Shown here: in pieces, positions 1 through 5,498 of the stretch
How the letters are laid out: every line of letters begins with the position of its first letter
How positions within the stretch are numbered: position 1 is the first letter of the stretch
Origin: Alphaproteobacteria bacterium
GTDB lineage: Bacteria; Pseudomonadota; Alphaproteobacteria; GCA-2731375
Assembly (NCBI GenBank): GCA_028281075.1
Contig: JANQKO010000510.1
Span: 1-10,119 of the forward strand
Direction: 5' to 3'
Length of the DNA: 10,119 nucleotides
Made by a program: the position numbers and the translations under genes
Notes under the pieces: generated by a model
The model's input: the letters and a program-made list of their open reading frames with translations, nothing else
Told to the model about the DNA's origin: nothing
Database searches by the model: none

Positions 1-12
1 TGCGACGTTCGA

Positions 13-109
13 GGTTTCACCACCAAGACGCCAAGACACCAAGATCAGGCGTCGCGGTCTTCGGATGTTCGGCGTGACCTTGGTGTCTTGGCGACTTGGC
101 GGTGAAACC
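13..109. repeat. Near-perfect 31-bp inverted repeat, intergenic repeat family
   Basis: The left arm (13-43) and the reverse complement of the right arm (79-109) match at 29 of 31 positions, around a 35-base loop. The arms are built from short units such as CCAAGACACCAAG and end in a GGTTTCACC / GGTGAAACC block. I infer a mobile or structural intergenic repeat. Purine-rich CCAAGACACCAAG/CACAAAGACACGAAG-type repeats occur between genes in many bacterial genomes, but I cannot assign this one to a named family. The transcript could fold into a long hairpin. No protein gene is convincing across it. Confidence 0.8.
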
Positions 110-197
110 TGGTTTGTCGATGCGCCTTCAACCAGCACCCCTGTCGGCGAGAGGAAAACCCGTTTTCCGGCGCTTCGCGCCAACAGACTTTTTGGTT

Positions 198-228
198 CTT
201 TCGTGTCTTCGTGCCTTTGTGGTGAAAA
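198..228 (+). repeat. Third, diverged copy of the same intergenic repeat
   Basis: This stretch aligns with the right arm of the inverted repeat at 79-109. It shares GTGTCTT and the closing GGTGAAA, with several differences between them (G-rich units replaced by TTCGTG/TTTGTG units). It lies in the same orientation as the 79-109 arm. The three copies differ in sequence, so they look like members of one repeat family rather than a recent duplication. Confidence 0.6.
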
Positions 229-241
229 AGGGACCTTATTG

Positions 242-484
242 ATGGGTCATCAGGGATCGGCGGTTCGGCTTGGAATCGATGCCGACTGTCCCTATCAGGT
301 TCGGGGCATCCGCGAGCTTGGGAATCCGGCAATTCCAACCGCCCGGAATTTTGCCCCGATTACCAGTATTCGAGGCGTGGCGCGGCGCCGGCTGCTCGCG
401 ACAATCGAGCTGACGCAGAAGGAAGCCGCGATGGCCGGCATGACGGAGGGGTCGCTGGATCAGCTCCTGACCGATGAACGCTGA
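242..484 (+). other. Unassigned stretch with a possible 80-aa reading frame
   Basis: Between the repeats and the PIN-like fragment there is no recognisable gene. One frame is open from an ATG at 242. Its last 30 or so residues (LTQKEAAMAGMTEGSLDQLL) have the look of a helix-turn-helix, with a TQKEAA helix, a turn at AGMTEG and a following helix. I see no SD and no family match along the rest. The frame also runs upstream through the repeat, which argues that the openness is partly chance. It could be a decayed antitoxin or regulator belonging with the fragment that begins at 474, but that is only inference from position. Confidence 0.2.
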
Positions 485-602
485 GCGCGCGGTACTCCGC
501 TATGTCAGCCAGCGGCGTCGGGACGAGCTTCTCGCGCTGGACCCCTTCGAAGGCATCGGCATCGTCAGCGCGGCCGGCTTTCTGGAAACGGTCTCCCGGT
601 AG
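474..602 (+). pseudogene. Fragment resembling the C-terminal end of a PIN-domain toxin
   Basis: A 42-residue frame starts at an ATG overlapping the end of the preceding frame and stops at 600-602. Its second half reads DELLALDPFEGIGIVSAAGFLE. That resembles the C-terminal end of PIN-domain toxins of the COG1569 type, which typically finish with a D-x-DLL-x-L-x-x-(F/Y)-x-GI-x-(I/V)-(L/V)-(T/S)-P-x-x-FL pattern. The rest of a PIN domain (about 130 residues, including the first acidic residues) is missing, and the frame is closed just upstream by a stop at 468-470. The likely explanation is a remnant of a toxin-antitoxin locus left at the edge of the nitrile cluster. The match is from memory of the family pattern and covers only about 22 residues. 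Confidence 0.35.
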
Positions 603-647
603 CGATGCCGAGCCGCGATCCCGGCGCAGCGCAGGCGGTTCGCGAGA

Positions 648-1070
648 TCAGCGCAGCGTGTCGAGAACTTCGCGCAGCACCATCGCCTTTTCCTCGCCGA
701 TGGCTTCGATGATCATGTCGTTCTGGGCATCGACGTGGCGCATGACCTTCGTGCAGAGATCGACGCCGAGGTCCGTCAGCACCAAGTGAACCCGACGGTT
801 GTCCTCGGCCGAGAGCTGGCGATGCACGAGACCGTCGGCGACCATGCGGTCGACCAGCTTCGTCAGGGTCGATGGATTGAGCAGCACGATCTCGGCCAGC
901 TCGCCCATGGTCAGGCCGTCAGCGGATTGCAGGGATTGCAGCACCCGCCAGGTTTCCACCTGCACGCCCAGCGCCTTCAGTTCCCGGCTCAGGTCGACAT
1001 GCAGCTTCCGATGCGCCGCCGCGAGGGAATAGGACAGGTACGACGTTATCGGTGAGTTCGAACGCGCCAT
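648..1070 (-). CDS. MarR-family transcriptional regulator
   Basis: The 140-residue protein has the normal length and layout of a MarR regulator: an N-terminal dimerisation helix (about 8-30), a winged helix-turn-helix (about 38-102) and C-terminal dimerisation helices (about 103-140). The recognition helix is visible as NPSTLTKLVDRMVADGLV (65-82). The wing follows as SAEDNRRVHLVLTDLG, with the family's D-x-R pair at D90 and R92. It is transcribed divergently from the AmiC-like gene, 98 bp away, and probably controls both itself and the nitrile hydratase operon. A MarR-like protein paired with an AmiC-like protein recalls the NhhD/NhhC regulators of the Rhodococcus rhodochrous J1 high-molecular-mass NHase. 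The ligand and the sign of regulation cannot be read from sequence. No clear SD precedes the ATG, but the start fits the family length. Confidence 0.9.
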   Translation of the reverse strand: MARSNSPITSYLSYSLAAAHRKLHVDLSRELKALGVQVETWRVLQSLQSADGLTMGELAEIVLLNPSTLTKLVDRMVADGLVHRQLSAEDNRRVHLVLTDLGVDLCTKVMRHVDAQNDMIIEAIGEEKAMVLREVLDTLR

Positions 1071-1080
1071 TGCACAACCA

Positions 1081-1126
1081 TGAAGTTACCGGCAGGTGAA
1101 ATTAGTTGACGTGGAAAATAACTTCA
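1081..1126. promoter_or_regulatory. Inverted TGAAGTTA...TAACTTCA pair, candidate operator
   Basis: TGAAGTTA (1081-1088) and its exact reverse complement TAACTTCA (1119-1126) flank the middle of the divergent intergenic region, 38 bases apart centre to centre. One copy lies between the MarR -10 box and its start codon, and the other lies on the MarR -35 box. The right copy also sits within GGAA...TTCC (1113-1131), an imperfect dyad of the size MarR dimers bind. A related sequence occurs at the amidase promoter (2366-2381). I infer this is the site for the neighbouring MarR protein. Confidence 0.45.
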
Positions 1127-1127
1127 A
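1099..1127 (-). promoter_or_regulatory. Candidate sigma70 promoter of the MarR gene
   Basis: Read on the minus strand, TTGAAG (1127-1122) and TAATTT (1104-1099) are separated by 17 bases. This is close to the consensus -35/-10 arrangement, with the -10 box 28 bases upstream of the MarR start codon. The -35 box overlaps the TAACTTCA motif at 1119-1126, so a protein bound there would block this promoter. Confidence 0.5.
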
Positions 1128-1139
1128 TTCCGATAAAAT
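1106..1139 (+). promoter_or_regulatory. Possible weak promoter of the AmiC-like gene
   Basis: TTGACG (1106-1111) and TAAAAT (1134-1139) could be -35 and -10 boxes, but the 22-base spacing is too long for an efficient sigma70 promoter. Either the promoter needs an activator or remodelling, or the true elements differ. The TAACTTCA motif lies between the two boxes. Confidence 0.25.
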
Positions 1140-1168
1140 GAACCGCCCGAAGGGAAAAAATAAGCGCT

Positions 1169-2311
1169 ATGCGCACGGAACTGGGCTTCTCGCCGCTGCG
1201 GCACCGCTGGCCGGAGACGCTGGACCTGTTGGCGGACGACCGCCGCGGCCGCGGCGGGACGCGGGCCTATCGAGTCGCCCTGCTGATTCCCATGTGCGGC
1301 GCCGCCGGACTTTGGGGGCCGTCATGTGTCGCCTCGGCCCAGCTCGCGGTGCGGGAGCTGAACCGCCGGACCGGTATCGCCGGCCGTCCGGTCGAGATGG
1401 CGATTATCGATTCCGCGATCGAAGCCGAAATCCCGGTCGAGGACCTGATCGGCGCGCTGATCGAGATGGATGCCGTCGATGCGATCGTCGGCATGCATAT
1501 CAGCGCGGTGCGTCAGCGCCTGACCCGGGTGGTCCGCGGCCGCATTCCTTATGTCTACACGCCGCTCTATGAAGGCGGCGAACGCGCGCCCGGCGTGTTC
1601 ACGATCGGCGACACGCCGCCGAAGCAGTTGGGGCCGGCGATCGCCCACCTGCATACGCGGTTTCGCCTGCGGAATTGGGCCCTGATCGGCAACGACTATG
1701 TCTGGCCCCGGACCTCGCATGATTACGCGAAGGCCAGGATCGCGGCGCTGGGCGGGTCGCTGGTCTACGAGCGGTACCTGCCCTTCGCGTCGGGCGACCT
1801 GAGCGAACAGGTCGACCGCATCGGCCGCTCCGGCGCGGATGGCGTGCTGGTGTCCCTGGTCGGCCAGGACGCCGTCGAGTTCAACCGCATTTTCGGCGCC
1901 CTGGAGCTGCACAAAAGGATCTTCCGACTGTCCTGCGCGATCGAGGAAAACGGATTGCTGGCCAGCGGGATCGACAATCTCGACAGGCTTTTTGCCTCGG
2001 CTTCCTACTTCGCGGCGTTGGACACGGCCGAGAATGCCAGCTTCCGCGAGGCGTATCACACGCTTCACGGCGACCGCGCGCCGGTTCTCAACGCGCTCGG
2101 CCAGTCGACCTACGAGGGTTTTCAGTTTCTTGCCAGCCTGGTGTCCGAACCCGGCGGCGACTGGCGCGAAGCGAGGCATGCCGCGTGCGGGCCCATCGCC
2201 TACAGGAGCGCGCGCCAATCCGTCTACATCTCGAACGCCAGCAACACCGCGCCGATCTACCTTGCTCGCGCGGACGGCATCGTCTTCGGCCATTTCGAGG
2301 AAATCACCTGA
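1169..2311 (+). CDS. AmiC-like cytoplasmic amide/ligand-binding regulator
   Basis: The 380-residue protein has a type I periplasmic-binding fold of the AmiC / branched-chain amino acid binding family. The core starts at about residue 33 with VALLIPMCGAAGLWGPS. There follow an AVRELNRRTGIAGRPVE segment typical of these proteins, a DAIVGMHISAVRQ ligand-pocket loop, IPYVYTPLYEGGE, and a second lobe carrying NWALIGNDYVWPRTSHDYAKA. There is no signal peptide, lipobox or transmembrane segment, so it should act in the cytoplasm as a sensor rather than as a transporter receptor. In Pseudomonas, AmiC senses short amides and releases the antiterminator AmiR. In Rhodococcus, the related NhhC/NhlC proteins are needed for NHase induction. 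No AmiR is present here, so by inference it works with the divergent MarR protein. The ATG at 1169 has a purine-rich AAGGGAAAAAATAA upstream, with rather long spacing. Confidence 0.8.
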   Translation: MRTELGFSPLRHRWPETLDLLADDRRGRGGTRAYRVALLIPMCGAAGLWGPSCVASAQLAVRELNRRTGIAGRPVEMAIIDSAIEAEIPVEDLIGALIEMDAVDAIVGMHISAVRQRLTRVVRGRIPYVYTPLYEGGERAPGVFTIGDTPPKQLGPAIAHLHTRFRLRNWALIGNDYVWPRTSHDYAKARIAALGGSLVYERYLPFASGDLSEQVDRIGRSGADGVLVSLVGQDAVEFNRIFGALELHKRIFRLSCAIEENGLLASGIDNLDRLFASASYFAALDTAENASFREAYHTLHGDRAPVLNALGQSTYEGFQFLASLVSEPGGDWREARHAACGPIAYRSARQSVYISNASNTAPIYLARADGIVFGHFEEIT

Positions 2312-2376
2312 GACGGGGATGGGGCAAGCGCCGCCTCGATAGCCGGATTCCGAATTCAGGCCTCTGGAAAAATTAC

Positions 2377-2406
2377 TTGAAACGGAAAATACCTCCTGCC
2401 TATCAT
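2377..2406 (+). promoter_or_regulatory. Candidate sigma70 promoter of the amidase-nitrile hydratase operon
   Basis: TTGAAA (2377-2382) and TATCAT (2401-2406) are spaced by 18 bases, the best promoter-like pair in this gap. The local AT-richness stands out from the GC-rich surroundings. The -35 box lies in GGAAAAATTACTTGAA (2366-2381), which closely resembles GGAAAATAACTTCAA (1113-1127) in the divergent regulator promoter. I infer that the same regulator acts at both places. Confidence 0.5.
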
Positions 2407-2430
2407 TCGAAAAACAAGGGAGGAAAGGCC

Positions 2431-2457
2431 ATGGCAGGTGCCGCCCGTCGCGCCTGA
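2431..2457 (+). CDS. 8-codon leader mini-ORF with a strong SD
   Basis: The sequence AAGGGAGGA (2416-2424) is an almost ideal SD, six bases ahead of an ATG. That ATG opens a frame of only eight codons (MAGAARRA) ending in TGA at 2455-2457. It starts about 25 bases downstream of the -10 box. The strongest SD in the region thus drives a tiny peptide rather than the amidase, which starts 195 bases further on. It could be a regulatory leader peptide, or the surviving start of a gene whose body was lost. The peptide has no repeated regulatory codon that would point to classical amino-acid attenuation. Confidence 0.35.
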   Translation: MAGAARRA

Positions 2458-2651
2458 AGCCGGTGCGCGCGACGCCATCCGGTGCGCGACTTTCCGCCGG
2501 TCTTTGATTCCGGGCCGGCCGGTGCCGCGCCTGGAACGCCATCGTCGGCGTCTACGGTTCGCGCAGCCGGCCGCGTTTCGCCGTCTTTCGTCCCTTGCGC
2601 GATGACATCGTCCGTACAGCCCGAATTCTCGAGAACAAGGATCTGCCAGCC

Positions 2652-4163
2652 ATGACGGTAAAGCGCCCGACCCAAGCCCAGTTGGAAGACATCGTGGCCA
2701 GCCTCGGCATGTCGATGGATCCGGCCCGGGTCAACGAATTCCTGGTCGCCATGCAGGGCAACTTCCCAGCTTACGATCTCGTCGACGCCCTGCCCGATGA
2801 AAAGCCGGATGTGAGGTATCCCCGCACGCCGGGCCATCGCCCCCTGCCGGAGGACAACCCGCACAACGCCTGGTACGTCAAGACCGACGTCGCCGGCGGC
2901 GACGGCAAGCTCGCCGGCAAGACCGTCGCGCTGAAGGACAATGTCTGCCTGGCGGGCGTGCCGATGATGAACGGCGCCTCGACGCTGGAGGGCTATACGC
3001 CGGACCTCGATGCGACCATCGTGACCCGGCTGCTCGATGCCGGGGCGACCATCAAGGGCAAGGTCCATTGCGAGTATTTCTGCCTGTCCGGCGGCAGCCA
3101 CACCAACGCCACCGGTCCGGTCCATAACCCGCACAAGATGGGCTACGCGTCCGGCGGCTCGTCGTCGGGCAGTGCCGTCGTCGTCGCCCTTGGCGAGGTC
3201 GACATGGCGGTCGGCGGCGACCAGGGCGGCTCGATCCGCATCCCCTCGTCGTTCAGCGGTACCTACGGCATGAAGCCGACGCACGGCCTGGTGCCCTATA
3301 CCGGCGTGATGCCGATCGAAAGCACCATCGACCATGTCGGTCCCATCACCGGCAACGTCGCCGACAACGCGCTGTTCCTGGAGGTCATGGCCGGCGCGGA
3401 CGGCCTCGACCCGCGGCAGTACGACGTCAGGACGGCGGACTATACGGCCGCGCTCGGCAAGGGCGCCGAGGGCCTGAAGATCGGGGTCGTCGCGGAAGGC
3501 TTTGGCATGGCCGGTGGCGACGCGGACGTGGACGAGAGCGTGCGGGCCGCCGCGGCGCATTTCGAGTCGCTGAACGCCAGCGTCGAGGAGGTCAGCATCC
3601 CGATGCATCCGCAGGGCGCCGCGATCTGGACGCCGATCGCGCTAGAGGGCCTGCAATGGCAGATGATGCATGGCAACGGCATGGGCATGAACTGGAAGGG
3701 CCAGTACACGACCAGCCTGCTCGACGCGCATGCCGCCTGGCGGGAACGGGCCGACGAGCTGTCGGATTCCCTGAAGATCTGCATGCTGATCGGCGAGTAT
3801 TTCATCCGCCACTATCGCGGCCGCTATTACGCCAAGTCGCAGAACATCGCCCGGCGCCTGACGGCGGCCTATGACGCGGCGCTCGCCAAATACGACCTGC
3901 TGCTGATGCCGACGACGCCGATGAAGGCGACGCCACTGCCGGAAGCGGACGCGCCGCTCGCCGAATATCTGCAGCGCGCGTTCGAGATGATCCCGAATAC
4001 CGCGCCGTTCGACACGACGGGCCATCCGGCGATGTCGATCCCCTGCGGCATGAACGACGGGCTGCCGGTGGGGTTGATGCTGATCGGCAGGCACTACGAC
4101 GAGACGACGATCTATCAGGCGGCGGACGCCTATGCGTTAACCGTCGATTGGAAATCACTCTAG
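2652..4163 (+). CDS. Amidase (amidase signature family), nitrile-pathway type
   Basis: This enzyme hydrolyses amides, here presumably those made by the adjacent nitrile hydratase, to carboxylic acid and ammonia. From the ATG at 2652 it has 503 residues. The Ser-cisSer-Lys catalytic triad is complete: K95 in VALKDN, S170 in the GGSSSGSA signature and S194 in GGDQGGSIRIP. These positions are one less than K96, S171 and S195 reported for the enantioselective amidase of Rhodococcus sp. N-771, which matches along most of its length. An N-terminal helical domain (about 1-70) precedes the catalytic domain, as in that subgroup. The frame stays open upstream to a TTG at 2595, but the extra 19 residues are not family-like. 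The ATG has AAGGA about 11 bases upstream. The protein ends soon after the conserved GRHYDETTIYQAADAY, lacking the C-terminal tail of the Rhodococcus enzyme. It is probably cytoplasmic and co-transcribed with nthA, 16 bases downstream. Confidence 0.95.
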   Translation: MTVKRPTQAQLEDIVASLGMSMDPARVNEFLVAMQGNFPAYDLVDALPDEKPDVRYPRTPGHRPLPEDNPHNAWYVKTDVAGGDGKLAGKTVALKDNVCLAGVPMMNGASTLEGYTPDLDATIVTRLLDAGATIKGKVHCEYFCLSGGSHTNATGPVHNPHKMGYASGGSSSGSAVVVALGEVDMAVGGDQGGSIRIPSSFSGTYGMKPTHGLVPYTGVMPIESTIDHVGPITGNVADNALFLEVMAGADGLDPRQYDVRTADYTAALGKGAEGLKIGVVAEGFGMAGGDADVDESVRAAAAHFESLNASVEEVSIPMHPQGAAIWTPIALEGLQWQMMHGNGMGMNWKGQYTTSLLDAHAAWRERADELSDSLKICMLIGEYFIRHYRGRYYAKSQNIARRLTAAYDAALAKYDLLLMPTTPMKATPLPEADAPLAEYLQRAFEMIPNTAPFDTTGHPAMSIPCGMNDGLPVGLMLIGRHYDETTIYQAADAYALTVDWKSL

Positions 4164-4179
4164 GTTCGGAGAGACGCAA

Positions 4180-4794
4180 ATGGCGCACGTGCACGACCAT
4201 GACCATCCGCACAACAAGCCCCTGTCCGATGTGGAACTGCGGGTCAAAGCCCTGGAATCGGTGCTGACGGAAAAGGACCTGATCGATGCCGAGGCGATCG
4301 ACCTGATCGTCGAGACCTTCGAGACCAGGATCGGACCGCGCAACGGCGCCAAGGTCGTGGCCAGGGCCTGGACCGACCCGGACTACAAGAAGCGGCTGCT
4401 GGAAAACGCCACCGACGCCATCGCCGAGCTTGGCTTTTCCGGCGTTCAGGGCGAGGACATGATCGTCGTCGAAAATACCGACGCGGTCCACAACATCGTC
4501 GTCTGCACGCTCTGCTCCTGCTATCCCTGGCCGACGCTGGGCCTGCCGCCGGTCTGGTACAAGGCCGCGCCCTATCGTTCCAAGGTGGTCAAGGACCCGC
4601 GCGGGGTGCTGGATGAATTCGGCGTCTCGCTGCCCGAGGACACCGAAATCCGCGTCTGGGACAGCAATGCCGAGCTGCGCTACCTGGTGCTGCCGCGGCG
4701 GCCGGACGGCACCGACGGCATGAGCGAAGGCGAGCTGGCCGCGATCGTCACCCGCGATTCGATGATCGGCACCGGCCTTGCCGGCGCGTCATGA
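4180..4794 (+). CDS. nthA: Cobalt-type nitrile hydratase alpha subunit
   Basis: The metal-binding, catalytic subunit of nitrile hydratase, which hydrates nitriles to amides. The 204-residue protein is the usual length. The claw-setting motif is C109-T-L-C112-S-C114, followed by Y115-PWPTLGLPPVWYK. Thr between the first two cysteines and Tyr after the third mark the low-spin cobalt type; iron enzymes have Ser and Thr there. C112 and C114 are the residues oxidised to sulfinic and sulfenic acid in this family. The N-terminus is unusual in having alternating histidines at positions 3, 5, 7, 9 and 11, a plausible metal-loading tail. A GGAGAG sequence precedes the ATG. The alpha-before-beta order matches most proteobacterial clusters. 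Thiocyanate hydrolase gamma is the nearest alternative but usually has YPRP-type sequence after the motif, so nitrile hydratase is preferred. Confidence 0.97.
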   Translation: MAHVHDHDHPHNKPLSDVELRVKALESVLTEKDLIDAEAIDLIVETFETRIGPRNGAKVVARAWTDPDYKKRLLENATDAIAELGFSGVQGEDMIVVENTDAVHNIVVCTLCSCYPWPTLGLPPVWYKAAPYRSKVVKDPRGVLDEFGVSLPEDTEIRVWDSNAELRYLVLPRRPDGTDGMSEGELAAIVTRDSMIGTGLAGAS

Positions 4795-4821
4795 CCCGGC
4801 ATTCGACCTAGGAGACAGCGC

Positions 4822-5133
4822 ATGAACGGCATACACGATCTGGGCGGCATGGACGGCATCGGCCCCATCAACCCGGAAGAAAACGAGCCGGTCTTCCACA
4901 GCGAGTGGGAGAAACGCATGTTCGGGATGTTCATCTCCTGCTTCGCGGGCGGCCACTACAACGTCGATGAGTTCCGCCACGCGATCGAGCGCATGGACCC
5001 GGCGCATTACCTGGAATCCAGCTATTACGAGCACTGGCTGTCCTCGCTGGAAACGCTGCTGGTCGAAAAGGGCGTCGTCACGCGGGAAGAGCTGGACGAG
5101 CGCAAGAAATTCGTCGCGATGGAGGATGCCTGA
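4822..5133 (+). CDS. nthB: Nitrile hydratase beta subunit, N-terminal domain as a separate gene
   Basis: The 103-residue protein corresponds to the helical N-terminal half of NHase beta. It starts with the family's MNGIHDLGGMDGIGPI and continues with EPVFHSEWEKRMFGMF, DEFRHAIERMDPAHYLESSYYEHWL and a helical LVEKGVVTREELDERK segment. R52 aligns with beta Arg52 of the Pseudonocardia thermophila Co-NHase, which contacts the oxidised cysteines. The gene stops at TGA after MEDA, where ordinary beta subunits of about 220-235 residues continue through a linker into an SH3-like domain. That domain is encoded by the next gene, one base overlapping. The start has an AGGAGA SD. The stop could in principle be a single-base indel in a fused gene, but the downstream SD and ATG argue for a real split. 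The same arrangement of half-subunits is known in thiocyanate hydrolase and toyocamycin NHase. Confidence 0.93.
   Translation: MNGIHDLGGMDGIGPINPEENEPVFHSEWEKRMFGMFISCFAGGHYNVDEFRHAIERMDPAHYLESSYYEHWLSSLETLLVEKGVVTREELDERKKFVAMEDA
5121..5125 (+). promoter_or_regulatory. SD of the beta C-terminal gene, inside the beta N-terminal gene
   Basis: GGAGG lies seven bases before the ATG at 5133 and within the last codons of the upstream gene. With the TGATG stop-start overlap, it gives translational coupling, which would favour equal amounts of the two beta halves. It is the main evidence that the downstream half is translated on its own. Confidence 0.75.
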
Positions 5134-5486
5134 TGCCGACCCTGACCAAGGACGTCGTGCCCGGCCTGATCGCCACCGGCGCCTCCTGCCGGATCGATGA
5201 AGACGTGGCGCCCAAGTTCAAGCCCGGCGACGCCGTCGTGACGCGGAACATCAACCCGGTCACGCATACCCGCCTGCCGCGCTACGTCCGGGGCAAGCGG
5301 GGCGTCGTGGAACGCGATCACGGCGTCTTCGCCTTTCCCGATACCAGCGCGCATGGCGGCGGCGAGAAGCCGCAGCATGTCTATTCCGTGAAGTTCTCGT
5401 TTCAGGAACTCTGGGGCGAGGACCATGCCGGGAACATGTATCTCTATATCGACATGTTCGATGACTACATGCGGCCGGCGAGCTAG
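5133..5486 (+). CDS. nthB: Nitrile hydratase beta subunit, C-terminal SH3-like domain as a separate gene
   Basis: The 117-residue protein is the C-terminal half of NHase beta. Conserved blocks appear in order: PKFKPGDAVVTRNINPVTHTRLPRYVRGKRG (about 28-56), a GVFAFPDTSAHGGGEKPQHVYSVKF strand region (64-88), QELWGE (91-96) and the closing YIDMFDDYM. The TRLPRYVRGK block contains the arginines, one of which bonds to the modified alpha cysteines. The protein begins MPTLTKDVVPGLIATGAS, which matches the inter-domain linker of ordinary fused beta subunits, so little is missing. Together the two halves total 220 residues, the normal beta length. It should assemble with the alpha subunit and the N-terminal half as a three-chain enzyme. 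It could alternatively arise by frameshift from a fused gene; the ORFs are in different frames, but no slippery sequence is visible at the junction. Confidence 0.92.
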   Translation: MPTLTKDVVPGLIATGASCRIDEDVAPKFKPGDAVVTRNINPVTHTRLPRYVRGKRGVVERDHGVFAFPDTSAHGGGEKPQHVYSVKFSFQELWGEDHAGNMYLYIDMFDDYMRPAS

Positions 5487-5498
5487 GGCGGCGCCGTG

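Larger units (their letters stand above)
2312..2651 (+). other. Leader region upstream of the amidase
   Basis: This 340-base stretch between the AmiC-like gene and the amidase carries no protein gene of normal size. It holds a copy of the operator-like motif, a promoter and an 8-codon mini-ORF, followed by about 190 bases of very GC-rich sequence with short self-complementary blocks such as CCGGCCGG and a direct repeat GGTGCGCG (2462-2469 and 2480-2487). No hairpin followed by a T-run is visible, so an intrinsic terminator or attenuator is not evident. If the promoter is used, the amidase mRNA has an unusually long leader of about 240 bases. Confidence 0.5.

Noticed and set aside
13..228. CRISPR array
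   Set aside because: There are only three diverged copies in mixed orientation, with no regular spacers and no cas genes nearby.
1322..2542. Long minus-strand open frame opposite the AmiC-like gene
   Set aside because: It is antisense to a gene with clear family motifs, has Arg/Asp/His-rich composition typical of high-GC shadow frames, and shows no domain.
2595..2651. N-terminal extension of the amidase from a TTG start
   Set aside because: The 19 extra residues do not resemble the family. The ATG at 2652 gives the expected N-terminus and places the catalytic residues one position from the Rhodococcus enzyme.
2403..3608. Long minus-strand open frame opposite the amidase
   Set aside because: It is a shadow of the amidase codons: repetitive, composition-biased, with no recognisable motif.
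4504..4524. Iron-type nitrile hydratase
   Set aside because: The motif is CTLCSCY, with Thr and Tyr as in cobalt enzymes, not CSLCSCT.
4180..5486. Thiocyanate hydrolase instead of nitrile hydratase
   Set aside because: The split beta fits, but the alpha sequence YPWPTLGLPPVWYK after the metal motif, the adjacent amidase and the P14K-type accessory gene all fit nitrile hydratase better.
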